41,845 bases of DNA, from positions 1-41,845 of the forward strand of contig CAZEZP010000013.1 of NCBI GenBank assembly GCA_964516435.1, in the 5' to 3' direction. How positions within the stretch are numbered: position 1 is the first letter of the stretch; every line of letters starts with the position of its first letter. The notes below the pieces were generated by a model. The model saw only the letters and a list, made by a program, of their open reading frames with translations. It searched no databases and was not told the DNA's origin. Made by a program: the position numbers and the translations under genes. Source of the DNA: HGW-17 sp964516435. Its GTDB lineage: Bacteria > Myxococcota_A > Polyangia > HGW-17. Shown here piece by piece: positions 1 through 8,930 of the stretch.

Positions 1-1467
<1,467 letters not shown>

Positions 1468-1495
1468 GAGAAATACCTCGAATCCGTGAATTACG

Positions 1496-1514
1496 GCTGC
1501 CTCGATGCGGCAGC
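1496..1514 (-). other. Perfect 6-bp hairpin in the kinase leader
   Basis: GCTGCC (1496-1501) and GGCAGC (1509-1514) form a perfect inverted repeat with a 7-nt loop, 29 nt upstream of the kinase start and at the predicted start of its transcript. There is no U-tract, so it is not a standard terminator. It could stabilise the 5' end or be a small operator; function unknown. Confidence 0.3.
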
Positions 1515-1519
1515 TCGAG

Positions 1520-1548
1520 AATCTATCAAAAAAATTCCTGTTTCACAA
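1520..1548 (-). promoter_or_regulatory. Predicted sigma70-like promoter for the kinase
   Basis: On the minus strand a TTGTGA element (1543-1548) is separated by 17 bp from TAGATT (1520-1525). Each matches the consensus at 4 of 6 positions and the spacer is AT-rich. Transcription would start near 1513, leaving a leader of about 46 nt. The position in the 154-bp gap between the carboxypeptidase stop and the kinase start is right for a promoter. Confidence 0.4.
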
Positions 1549-1621
1549 CCTTTTCCACCACGGGGAGCCGGTTCGTTTCCGGATTGCGCCGGCGCCTGGA
1601 GTTTGGCCGGATGGGGCACCA

Positions 1622-3673
1622 TCAAGGGAGGTGGGCTTTACGCAGCCGTTTTCGAGCAGCCAGGAGAGCGGTAGCGAGAAGCCAGGCGAGGAGCAGGCCG
1701 GGATGATTGCCGCCCGCGGGGTGGCGGCAGGCGCAGGAAACGCCATCGGCTTTTTTGGGTTCCGGGACGTCCGCATCGGGGCCGGCATCCGCGTCCGCAT
1801 CCGCGTCCGCATCGTCCGGCGTGTCCGCATCGGGGCCGGCATCTGCGGGCTCGCATTCCACGACGCCATTGGCACTCACGGGAAATCCCTCGTCCACGAG
1901 GCCATTGCAGTCGTTGTCGATGCCGTCGCAGCGCTCTTCGAAGCCTGCCCCCACGTCCGGGCGGGAATCGTCGCAGTCTTGCCAGGCCGGGATTCCGTCC
2001 GCGTCCGCGTCCGCGCCGTCCACGGCGTTCGGGAGGATGCGCAGGCCATCGAGCGCGGCCGGCTGGGCGGCGACGAGGTTCTCCAGGTGCAGGTAGCGGG
2101 CCGTGGCAGCAGCGCACGTGCCCAGATCCAGGTCGAAATCCCCCGTGAAATCCCCGCAGGCGGAGAACGGCCCCCACGGGAGCCGGGATACGGCGGCCCG
2201 TACGCGGGCGTTTTGCGCGCCTGGATCGAACGCCACCGAGGCCTCGGCGCCGGGCGTATCCTTCAGGAGCAGGCCGAAATCCAGCACCACGAATCCGGCA
2301 CGGCCCAGCCGGAAAAAACGGCCATCGGGAAGCCCCAGCGCCTGGTGGGCGGGGTTCACGGTGTCGGCTGCGGTTCCGAGATTGCCCATGGCTGCCACGG
2401 CGAATGCGCCGAACGCCTGCGTGGAGGGCGCCAACTCGAAATGCACGGGCGCGTCCGGCTGGCGCGGGGTGGAGAATGTCGCCGGCTGGTGCAGGGGGGC
2501 TTCCACGCTCCACACCACCGGGTCCGAATCGGGGATGTGGCAGAAGACGCCGGCGGACGACGTGAAGAACGGCTGGAACGCGCCCGCCTGGATGCGGGCG
2601 GGTAGCGGGCGGCCCTGGGCATCGGTGACCGTGCCGCAGACGGCGTTTTCTTGGGCATGCTCCAAAAAGGCGCGCAGTGCCTGGACGTTTTGCGCGACGA
2701 CAGCGGACGTGTTCGATGGCTGCAGGGTTTCGATGGTGTAGGCCAGGGCGCCTTGCGTACCGTAGTGATAATCCTGGCAGGAGCCATAGGCCGCGTACCA
2801 GTCGTAGCCCACGATGACGTCCAGGCGGGCGGGGCCCGCGTACACCTCGCCCAGTTCCAGGATGACGCCTATGTCGGGCGGGCGCACCGAAGAGCCGTCA
2901 TAGACGGTGTTCACGTATTCGGCCGCGGAATGGTAGTCGAGGCTCAGAAACGGCGGGAAATTCCGGGCCAGGTTCCACTGGATGCGGGTTTCCGGCTGGG
3001 AGAAGGGCGCCGCCTCCTCGTCCCAGAAGAATCCGTAGTCGCGGTTGAGATCCGCCCCCGCGTCGTTGGCCCGGCTGCGGGCGGCGTAGCCGTCGGGATT
3101 GACCACGGGAACCACCCAGAACGAGAAGCGCGCGCGCAGGTCGGCTGCCTCCGGAGCAGCGAGCGCTGCGGCGATTCCCAGAGCGATGTCGGTGCTCACG
3201 GTCTCGTCTCCGTGATGCGCGCCCGTGATGCGCACGACCGGCCGGAAGGCCGCATTGCCCGGGGCATCCGAGATTTCCACGGCGAAAACGGGCCGGCCGC
3301 GGATGGATTTTCCCAGGACGTGCAGCCGCACGACGTCCGGATGCGCCTGCTGCAGGTCCACGAGTTGCGCGCCAACCTGGGACCACGGGATGGCGGGCGG
3401 GGGCGAGGGCGCATCCGCCAGCGGATACACGCGAATCCCCGGAATTTCCGGAAGCGGTTCCGTCGCCGGATATTCCACGAGCAGGAAATCCCCCTGGCGA
3501 TCCACCACGGCGTTGCAGTTCCGCGCGAATTTGCGGACCCATTCCGTGCGCGCCGGTGCATCCCAGGAGGCGTCGAAGCGCAGCCATGCACGCCGGGGCG
3601 CAGGGCAGGCCGCCTGTGCGTCCGGAATGACCGCGAACCCCCATCCCATGAGGAGCATGATGAAAAACTTCAT
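1622..3673 (-). CDS. Secreted M14-type zinc carboxypeptidase with MopE-like motif and MYXO-CTERM-like anchor
   Basis: The 683-residue product starts with a signal peptide (about 1-21, cleavage after AQA). The peptidase domain covers about residues 95-335: zinc ligands in HHGDE (H154, E157), the NPDG / DLNRDYG substrate-binding stretch (192-213), third ligand in DYHS (H248) and catalytic Glu in YTIET (E315). A beta-rich region follows, then an Asp/Cys motif DCDDSRPDVGAG...CDGIDNDCNG of the MopE metal-binding type. An Asp/Ala-rich linker leads to SCAC, a hydrophobic helix and an RKRLRK tail (about 642-683), the layout of a MYXO-CTERM sorting signal. I chose the ATG at 3673 because the signal peptide starts there with AGGAT in front; the upstream in-frame extension overlaps the next gene. 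It should trim peptides or peptidoglycan fragments at the cell surface. All metal ligands are present. Confidence 0.9.
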   Translation of the reverse strand: MKFFIMLLMGWGFAVIPDAQAACPAPRRAWLRFDASWDAPARTEWVRKFARNCNAVVDRQGDFLLVEYPATEPLPEIPGIRVYPLADAPSPPPAIPWSQVGAQLVDLQQAHPDVVRLHVLGKSIRGRPVFAVEISDAPGNAAFRPVVRITGAHHGDETVSTDIALGIAAALAAPEAADLRARFSFWVVPVVNPDGYAARSRANDAGADLNRDYGFFWDEEAAPFSQPETRIQWNLARNFPPFLSLDYHSAAEYVNTVYDGSSVRPPDIGVILELGEVYAGPARLDVIVGYDWYAAYGSCQDYHYGTQGALAYTIETLQPSNTSAVVAQNVQALRAFLEHAQENAVCGTVTDAQGRPLPARIQAGAFQPFFTSSAGVFCHIPDSDPVVWSVEAPLHQPATFSTPRQPDAPVHFELAPSTQAFGAFAVAAMGNLGTAADTVNPAHQALGLPDGRFFRLGRAGFVVLDFGLLLKDTPGAEASVAFDPGAQNARVRAAVSRLPWGPFSACGDFTGDFDLDLGTCAAATARYLHLENLVAAQPAALDGLRILPNAVDGADADADGIPAWQDCDDSRPDVGAGFEERCDGIDNDCNGLVDEGFPVSANGVVECEPADAGPDADTPDDADADADADAGPDADVPEPKKADGVSCACRHPAGGNHPGLLLAWLLATALLAARKRLRKAHLP

Positions 3674-3684
3674 TGGAAAATCCT

Positions 3685-3698
3685 GCCCCGGCCGGGGC
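3685..3698. other. 14-bp perfect palindrome between small secreted protein and carboxypeptidase
   Basis: GCCCCGGCCGGGGC reads the same on both strands and nearly fills the 34-bp gap between two co-directional genes. In RNA the central bases cannot all pair, but a 5-bp GC stem with a 4-nt loop is possible. It could tune readthrough or translation of the carboxypeptidase, whose AGGAT site is just downstream. Confidence 0.35.
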
Positions 3699-3707
3699 CA
3701 GAAGAGC

Positions 3708-3968
3708 CTACAGCCAGCCGAAGTAGCGGCGTTCCAGTTCGAGATCCAGGCGCGCCTTGTCGGAAACCTCTGCGCCGCACTTGCACGAGGAGGAGTAACT
3801 GGCGATGGAGCAGCCCAGTTTTCCCGCATTCTTGCGTGCCGTGAACGTGTCCGAAGGCGCGCATACGTATTCCACGGGTTTCTTGTCCTTGCAACTGTAG
3901 CAGACCTTGGCAGCCACCAGGGAGGGAACGGGAAGGACGGCCAGCAGGATCCAGATTGCCTTTTTCAT
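3708..3968 (-). CDS. Small secreted six-cysteine protein
   Basis: An 86-residue protein of no family I recognise. Residues 1-20 form a signal peptide ending LVAA. The mature part has six cysteines, arranged as CYSC near the start, two single Cys and a CKC pair, which suggests two or three disulfides or a metal site. The C-terminus is charged and ends in aromatic residues (RRYFGWL). GGAGGTG sits close before the ATG at 3968. It lies 34 bp upstream of the carboxypeptidase on the same strand, and a good promoter is found at 4044-4072, so the two probably form one transcript for extracellular products. Length and signal peptide support a real gene; its function is not known. Confidence 0.8.
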   Translation of the reverse strand: MKKAIWILLAVLPVPSLVAAKVCYSCKDKKPVEYVCAPSDTFTARKNAGKLGCSIASYSSSCKCGAEVSDKARLDLELERRYFGWL

Positions 3969-4043
3969 GATTCACCTCCGCTTGCTCTCGGACGGATGGC
4001 GAAGCGGTTTCATTCAATCCACCGGGAGCAACCACCGGTTTTT

Positions 4044-4072
4044 CTTATAGTGCAGGAACGGGTGGCATGCAA
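4044..4072 (-). promoter_or_regulatory. Predicted sigma70-like promoter for small protein and carboxypeptidase
   Basis: TTGCAT (4067-4072) and TATAAG (4044-4049) on the minus strand are 17 bp apart; the -10 matches 5 of 6 positions. Transcription would start near 4037, about 68 nt before the start codon at 3968. This is one of the strongest promoter matches in the window. Confidence 0.55.
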
Positions 4073-4161
4073 ACGCAAATTTTTCCCCCTTCTGCCCGGT
4101 CCGTGCTTTTTCCCTCTTTCAGCGTTTTTTTCCGGTGGAGGCGCATTCCAAAATGAGGATT

Positions 4162-5346
4162 TCACGGGATCTTGCGGGAGGCTTCCAGGCGCTCCTCCAT
4201 GAACGCCTTGAGCTTGCGCGCGCGCGCCTCCCACGTGTAGCCGCGGGCGTCTTCGCGGGCGCGGTCCGCCAGTTCCCCGGCCAGGAGCGGGTCGTCGGCC
4301 AGGCGGCGCAGGGCCGTGGCGGCCGCGTCGACGTCATCGGCGGGCACGCGCAGGCAGTTGACGCCGTCGTGCAGCAGTTCGGCCGTGTCGGGCAGATCCG
4401 GCGTCACGATGGGCCGTCCCGCCGCCAGGTAGTTGAACACCTTGATGGGCAGCACCGTGCGGTGATGCTCGCGCAGCGGCTTGCCCGTGGGCGGGATGAC
4501 GAGCACGTCGGCGGCATATAGGTACGGGGGGACCTTGTTGGGCGTCACCCAGCCCATCACGTGGACGTTGCGCGCGCCCGTCTTCTCGGCGTAGGCGAGG
4601 ATGCGGTTGACGTCGGCCTCGGTGGGCCCGCCCACCAGCACGTAGGAAAGTTCCGGCGTGCGTGCGGCGATGTCCACCAGGATTTCCACGCCCTTCATGG
4701 GGGTCATGTGCCCGGTGTAGACCACGGTGAAATCGTTTTCTGGCAGGCCCAGCATGCGCCGGGCGTCGGCCTTGGAGAGTTCGGGCTCGAATTCGCGCGG
4801 GTCGTAGCCGTTGTGCAGCGCCACCACCTTTTCCGGCGGCACGCCGGCCTCGATGAACGACTGGCGTGACAGTTCGCTGTGGGTGGTGATGCCCAGAAAC
4901 CGCGGATGGGCGGCGATTTTCCGGAAGAGTGGGGCGGTGTATGGATATTCCTTGGGCAGCAGGCGGTAGGTTTCGAACATGGCCCGCCCGCCGCGCGCCA
5001 GCGTGATGAGCACGGGCAGGATGTTGCGGCTGTAAATCAGGTCGTAGTCGCTGAAACTGGCCAGCACGGGTGCCGCCACACCGTGGGTGAACTTTTCCAC
5101 GCGGAAGCGGTTGGTGGGCCACACGGTGAAGAAATCCCGCAGGCGGAACGAGGGATCCACCCCGTAGAAATCGCAGATTTTGCGCAGTTTCTGCTCGCTC
5201 TTGAGCAGCAGGTGCTCGGCCAGCGTGGGGATCATGAAATCCACGCTCACGCCCAGTTTCCCGAGATGGGAGGCCGTGGTGACCACCTGGTTGGTGGAGG
5301 TCCAGTAGGAGGGGAAGTGATCATCGCAGATGGTGCAGATTCGCAT
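4162..5346 (-). CDS. GT4-type glycosyltransferase
   Basis: A 394-residue two-domain GT-B protein. The N-terminal half holds Rossmann-like segments (MRICTICDDHF, SYWTSTNQV). The C-terminal half has the nucleotide-sugar binding features of the family: VVYTGHMTPMKGVEIL (about 226-241), VLVGGPTEADV, and KVFNYLAAGRPIVTPDLP (about 317-334) in place of the usual E-x7-E donor motif. It should move a sugar from a nucleotide donor onto a growing lipid-linked glycan on the cytoplasmic face of the membrane. The gene follows the WecA-like gene on the same strand but has its own predicted promoter and a leader of roughly 145 nt. AAGGAT precedes the ATG at 5346. The sugar used cannot be told from sequence. 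Confidence 0.9.
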   Translation of the reverse strand: MRICTICDDHFPSYWTSTNQVVTTASHLGKLGVSVDFMIPTLAEHLLLKSEQKLRKICDFYGVDPSFRLRDFFTVWPTNRFRVEKFTHGVAAPVLASFSDYDLIYSRNILPVLITLARGGRAMFETYRLLPKEYPYTAPLFRKIAAHPRFLGITTHSELSRQSFIEAGVPPEKVVALHNGYDPREFEPELSKADARRMLGLPENDFTVVYTGHMTPMKGVEILVDIAARTPELSYVLVGGPTEADVNRILAYAEKTGARNVHVMGWVTPNKVPPYLYAADVLVIPPTGKPLREHHRTVLPIKVFNYLAAGRPIVTPDLPDTAELLHDGVNCLRVPADDVDAAATALRRLADDPLLAGELADRAREDARGYTWEARARKLKAFMEERLEASRKIP

Positions 5347-5404
5347 GTCTTCTATCCTTAGGTTTCGCCAGAACCGGGGCCGGCTTCCCGTCGGACCATG
5401 ATTC

Positions 5405-5445
5405 CCGGCGAAGGTTTTCCGCTTCGCTTTCGCTGGAAACCGGGA
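5405..5445 (-). other. Possible structured leader upstream of the glycosyltransferase
   Basis: Within the long 5' leader, GGTTTTCC (from 5413) and GGAAACC (ending 5441) can pair over 7 bp with one bulged base, and a GC-GAAA-GC mini-hairpin sits in the loop. Outer CCCGG / CCGGG pairing is an alternative. I recognise no riboswitch or attenuator here. Confidence 0.3.
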
Positions 5446-5496
5446 GCGAACGCTGGTTCCGACGGCCGTTCACCCATGCGGCGCCCGCGTCCGGGC

Positions 5497-5525
5497 ACTC
5501 TAGTGCAACTTCCCTCCGTTGACAA
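5497..5525 (-). promoter_or_regulatory. Predicted promoter for the GT4 gene, overlapping a small palindrome
   Basis: On the minus strand TTGTCA (5520-5525) and TAGAGT (5497-5502) are separated by 17 bp, matching 5 and 4 of 6 consensus positions. The -10 element overlaps a GCACT-CT-AGTGC inverted repeat (5495-5506), a plausible site for a repressor. It starts just 14 bp after the stop of the WecA-like gene, so the glycosyltransferase may be expressed separately. Confidence 0.42.
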
Positions 5526-5539
5526 GAAACCGGGAAAGG

Positions 5540-6958
5540 TCAGCGCTTTTCGCGCTCGATGACATACATGCCCGAGAGGTCTTCGGTTCTGAGGTCCGGG
5601 CATATCTTGAGGGTGAGCGCCTTGGCGATGATGGAAAACAGCGTGTTTTCGCGGGAACTCAAGGCTGGCACGGCATTTTCCCAGTAGAACCGCACCACAG
5701 TTTCGGGCGCCGTGAGCATGTCGATGTAGTGGATGGGATCCTTTTCCCCGTGCATGAAGACTTCCTCGCCGTCGTTGCGCAGCACGGCGATTCCCTTGAC
5801 GGGGATTCCCTCGAAGGCGCGCAGGATGTCGGCCACCTGCAGACCGGAAAAACTGCCCAGTACGAAGGATTCCAGCGTTTCCTGGATGGGTTTGCGCTTC
5901 TGGATGCGGTAGCGCTCGAACAGGATGTCCATGTAGCCGAGTTTGGTGACCACCACCAGGACGATGATGGTGAACACGATGACCGCAAGGCCCACCTGCG
6001 TGTCCTTGAGCAGCAGCGTCAAAAGCGCCACGCCCGTGAGCAGCAGCGAGATGCCGTACATGAGCAGCACGGCCTTGCGCTGGGAGAATCCGCGCGAGAG
6101 CAGGATGTGGTGGATGTGCTGGCGGTCCGGGCTCATGATGGGCTGCTTGCGCAGGATGCGGCGCAGGATGGCCAGCGAGGCATCGAGCAGCGGCAGCCCC
6201 ATGGCCATGAGCGGCACGAGGATGCTCACCACCGTGTGGCTTTTGCTCGCTCCCATGAGCGAGAGCACGGCCAGCACGTAGCCGATGAACATGGAGCCGC
6301 AGTCCCCCATGAAGATGCGGGCGGGGTTGAAATTGTACAGCAAGAATCCCACCACGGCCCCGGCCAGGCCGGCGGAGACCAGGGCGACCACGGGCTGGTT
6401 CTGGCTGATGGCCAGCACCATGATGGTGCCCGAAACGAAGAATGCGATTCCCGACGAGAGCCCGTCGAGACCGTCGATGAGATTGAACGCGTTGATGATG
6501 CCCACGATCCACACCACGGTGATGGGCAGCGACAGGATGCCGAAATGCAGGGTGGCCATGGGGGTGCGGATTTCGCGGATGGCGAACCCTAGGTACCATA
6601 CGCCTGCGGCCAGGGCGATCTGGATGAGCAGTTTGTAGCGTGCTCGCAGCGGATGGATGTCGTCGACGAAGCCCAGAAGGCTGATCAGCGCGCCCCCGCC
6701 CAGGATGGCGAGCGCGTTGTTCGGCCCGTCGAAGAAGAAATCGGAGATGTCGTTGCGGTAGAGCAGCAGGGAGAGGATGGGCAAAATCGTTCCCAGGAAG
6801 ATGCCGATCCCGCCCACCCGCGGCACGGGCTGCCGGTGCACGCTGCGGCGGTTGCCCCGGTCCACCCAGCCCATCCGTCTGGCCAGGGCGATGATGAACG
6901 GCATGAGGGCGGCCACCACGGAAAAAGCCAGGATGAAGGATGCGAGGTAGGTTTTCAT
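5540..6958 (-). CDS. WecA/MraY-like undecaprenyl-phosphate sugar-1-phosphate transferase with C-terminal extension
   Basis: A 472-residue polytopic membrane protein of the PNPT family. It would transfer a HexNAc-1-phosphate from UDP-sugar to undecaprenyl phosphate, the first step of lipid-linked glycan synthesis. Diagnostic motifs: PVPRVGGIGIF (about 45-54), Mg-binding DD in GFVDDI (99-100), NAFNLIDGLDGLSSG (156-170), MGDCGS (217-222), and the cytosolic loop RQHIHHILLSRGFS (279-292), which in WecA-type enzymes helps choose the sugar. About ten membrane helices end near residue 345. The remaining ~125 residues are a soluble C-terminal extension, absent from ordinary WecA (about 350 residues). 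It starts at 6958, divergent from the long polysaccharide operon. It is the only initiating transferase in the window. Confidence 0.92.
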   Translation of the reverse strand: MKTYLASFILAFSVVAALMPFIIALARRMGWVDRGNRRSVHRQPVPRVGGIGIFLGTILPILSLLLYRNDISDFFFDGPNNALAILGGGALISLLGFVDDIHPLRARYKLLIQIALAAGVWYLGFAIREIRTPMATLHFGILSLPITVVWIVGIINAFNLIDGLDGLSSGIAFFVSGTIMVLAISQNQPVVALVSAGLAGAVVGFLLYNFNPARIFMGDCGSMFIGYVLAVLSLMGASKSHTVVSILVPLMAMGLPLLDASLAILRRILRKQPIMSPDRQHIHHILLSRGFSQRKAVLLMYGISLLLTGVALLTLLLKDTQVGLAVIVFTIIVLVVVTKLGYMDILFERYRIQKRKPIQETLESFVLGSFSGLQVADILRAFEGIPVKGIAVLRNDGEEVFMHGEKDPIHYIDMLTAPETVVRFYWENAVPALSSRENTLFSIIAKALTLKICPDLRTEDLSGMYVIEREKR

Positions 6959-6995
6959 GACAATGAAACCCGTGCGCTTTGCGCCAGAATCAGCT

Positions 6996-7005
6996 TGTCA
7001 TGACA
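6996..7005. promoter_or_regulatory. Palindrome TGTCATGACA in the divergent intergenic region
   Basis: A perfect 10-bp palindrome lies 38 bp from the WecA-like start and 137 bp before the plus-strand operon start, in the 183-bp space between the two divergent transcripts. Short palindromes in this position often bind dimeric regulators. No clear -35/-10 pair was found beside it on either strand. Confidence 0.3.
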
Positions 7006-7141
7006 TTCGATTCCGTGCACAGTTGCACGCACGCGGTGCCTTCTACCAATTTTTGGGCAGGAAGGCCAGCTGCCTGCAACTCCGGCGCGCCGGCCTGTCC
7101 CTGGATGGTCGCGCCGTGGCCGGGCCGCGGCTATCGTTGGC

Positions 7142-8413
7142 ATGGAAAACTTCATCCCCATCACCCTGGTCCTCCTGCTGTTCATCCCCATCGTCTTCGG
7201 GCTGACCCGGGAGTTCGCGCCAGAGGAGCGGACCACCCTGATCAAGATCCTGTTCCTGGCGCTTCTGGCGCGGCTGGCGCTAGCCCTGTTCATCGAACTG
7301 TTTTTGCCTCCGGGCTTTTTCGGCGGCGATTCCATCGCGTACATGCTGGACGGCAAGGCGCTGGCCGACTACTGGTCAGGAAAGACGCAGCAGTTGTATT
7401 TGGTAAAAATGAGTCTTGGTGCAAAAAATAGTGGATATTACTACTTTATTGGGTATCAGTACTACTTGCTTGGTTTCATAAAAAGCACACCAGCTTATGT
7501 CAATGGATTGGTGGGCGTCACCACCATCCTGATCCTGGCCAAACTGGCCTCCCGCTTCTTCGCCTGGCGCATCGTGCGCACCATGACGCTGCTGATGTCG
7601 TTTTTTCCCTCGCTGGTACTGTTCAACGCCTACGTGCTCAAGGATACCATGGTCCTTTTCTTCGTGGCCATCTCGCTCTTCGGCTATGTCGAATACCTCC
7701 GCGCGCGCCGATGGACGTCTTTGCTGCTGTCGGTCTCGGTGTTCGTGCCGCTTTACACCTTCCGTTTCTACATGGTGTTTCTGCTCCTGGGTGTGTATCT
7801 GCTTTCCACGTTCCTTTTGGCCGGCACGTTCTCCCTGCAGCGCGTTGCCCGCAGCCTGGCGGCCGGCACGGTCGTCTTTCTGGCGGCATCCTTCTTCGGC
7901 GTGGGTTCGGAAGCCGCCGAGACCTTCCAGAAGGAGGCGACCGTCCAGCGCATGAACTATTACCAGGACGTGCTCAAAACAGGAGAGTCAGCCGTCTTCG
8001 AGGAGCAGGAGTACCGCACGGGCTTCGACCTCGTGAAATACTTTCCCGTGCGCATGGCGCACTTCCTGTTCGCGCCCTTCCCCTGGCAGATCACCTCCAT
8101 CGTCTCGCTCATGGCCTTTCTGGAACTGCCGTTCTGGTGGTACCTGTTTCCCTTTGCCGTGCGCGGGTTTCTCTTCCTGCTTTCGGATCGCCGCACGCGG
8201 GTGTATCTTCCCCTCCTGCTCTTTGCCGTGTTCGTTTCCGTGTTCTATGCCATGATCGAGAGCAACATCGGCACCATCTATCGCAAGAAGGCCCAGGTCA
8301 TGCCCTATCTCTACCTGATGTCCGCCGTGGGATTGGTCCTTGCGCAGGCCCGCAAAAAGGGTGTATCCACGGAGTATCTGCTGGCGCCGGAACTGCGGTT
8401 CCGGCGGGAGTGA
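7142..8413 (+). CDS. Polytopic membrane protein, candidate Wzy-like polymerase
   Basis: A 423-residue protein with about ten hydrophobic helices. Notable loop motifs are GGDSIAYMLDGKALADYW (about 60-77), a conserved-looking KDT in AYVLKDTMVLFF, and a basic YRKKAQV before the last helix. Together with its position as first gene of the polysaccharide operon, this suggests an O-antigen/EPS polymerase or a lipid-sugar-dependent transferase, both of which have many helices and little sequence conservation. No flippase (Wzx) or ABC exporter is seen nearby. The start at 7142 has only a weak ribosome site. About 110 bp near residues 85-120 are strikingly AT-rich although the reading frame is intact. 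The next gene begins 3 bp after its stop, so the two are cotranscribed. Confidence 0.65.
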   Translation: MENFIPITLVLLLFIPIVFGLTREFAPEERTTLIKILFLALLARLALALFIELFLPPGFFGGDSIAYMLDGKALADYWSGKTQQLYLVKMSLGAKNSGYYYFIGYQYYLLGFIKSTPAYVNGLVGVTTILILAKLASRFFAWRIVRTMTLLMSFFPSLVLFNAYVLKDTMVLFFVAISLFGYVEYLRARRWTSLLLSVSVFVPLYTFRFYMVFLLLGVYLLSTFLLAGTFSLQRVARSLAAGTVVFLAASFFGVGSEAAETFQKEATVQRMNYYQDVLKTGESAVFEEQEYRTGFDLVKYFPVRMAHFLFAPFPWQITSIVSLMAFLELPFWWYLFPFAVRGFLFLLSDRRTRVYLPLLLFAVFVSVFYAMIESNIGTIYRKKAQVMPYLYLMSAVGLVLAQARKKGVSTEYLLAPELRFRRE

Positions 8414-8416
8414 ACC

Positions 8417-8930
8417 ATGTGCGGCATCACGGGATTCTGGTCGGTAGACACGCGGGAGAAGGAAGGTGTCGCGCGGCGCATGGCGGATGCGCTTCGCCAC
8501 CGCGGGCCGGATGACGAGGGCGTGTGGGTGGACGATGCCGCGGGCATCGCGCTTTCCCAGCGCCGGCTCTCCATCGTGGATCTCTCGCCGGCGGGGCATC
8601 AGCCCATGTTCTCGCGCGATGGGCGCTTCGTGCTGGTGTTCAACGGGGAAATCTACAATCATGCGGATCTGCGCGCGCAGTTGCCGGCGGATTTCCCGTG
8701 GCGGGGTCATTCGGACACGGAGACGCTGGTGGAGGCGGTTGCGGCGTGGGGCGTGGAAGAGACGCTTTCGCGGCTCAACGGGATGTTCGCGTTCGCGGTC
8801 TGGGACCGGGAGAGCCGCACGCTTTGGCTTGCGCGCGACCGCATGGGGGAGAAGCCCCTGTACTACGGCTTTTGCGGTTCCACGTTCCTGTTCGGCTCCG
8901 AACTCGGGGCGCTTCGCGTCCATCCGGCCT
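8417..8930 (+). repeat. Near-identical 5' segment shared with the second asnB
   Basis: This 514-bp block aligns without gaps to 16206-16719 with only about 30 mismatches by eye, then the two genes diverge abruptly. Short identical islands recur further on, for example 41 bp at 9251-9291 matching 17025-17065. The pattern fits duplication followed by gene conversion of the glutaminase part. Confidence 0.85.

Noticed and set aside
1505..3844. Long plus-strand frames (1505-2605, 2651-3844)
   Set aside because: Antisense to the carboxypeptidase, which has a signal peptide and complete active site.
7393..7510. AT-rich patch as a frameshift or insertion
   Set aside because: The frame continues without break and the segment has normal membrane-protein character.
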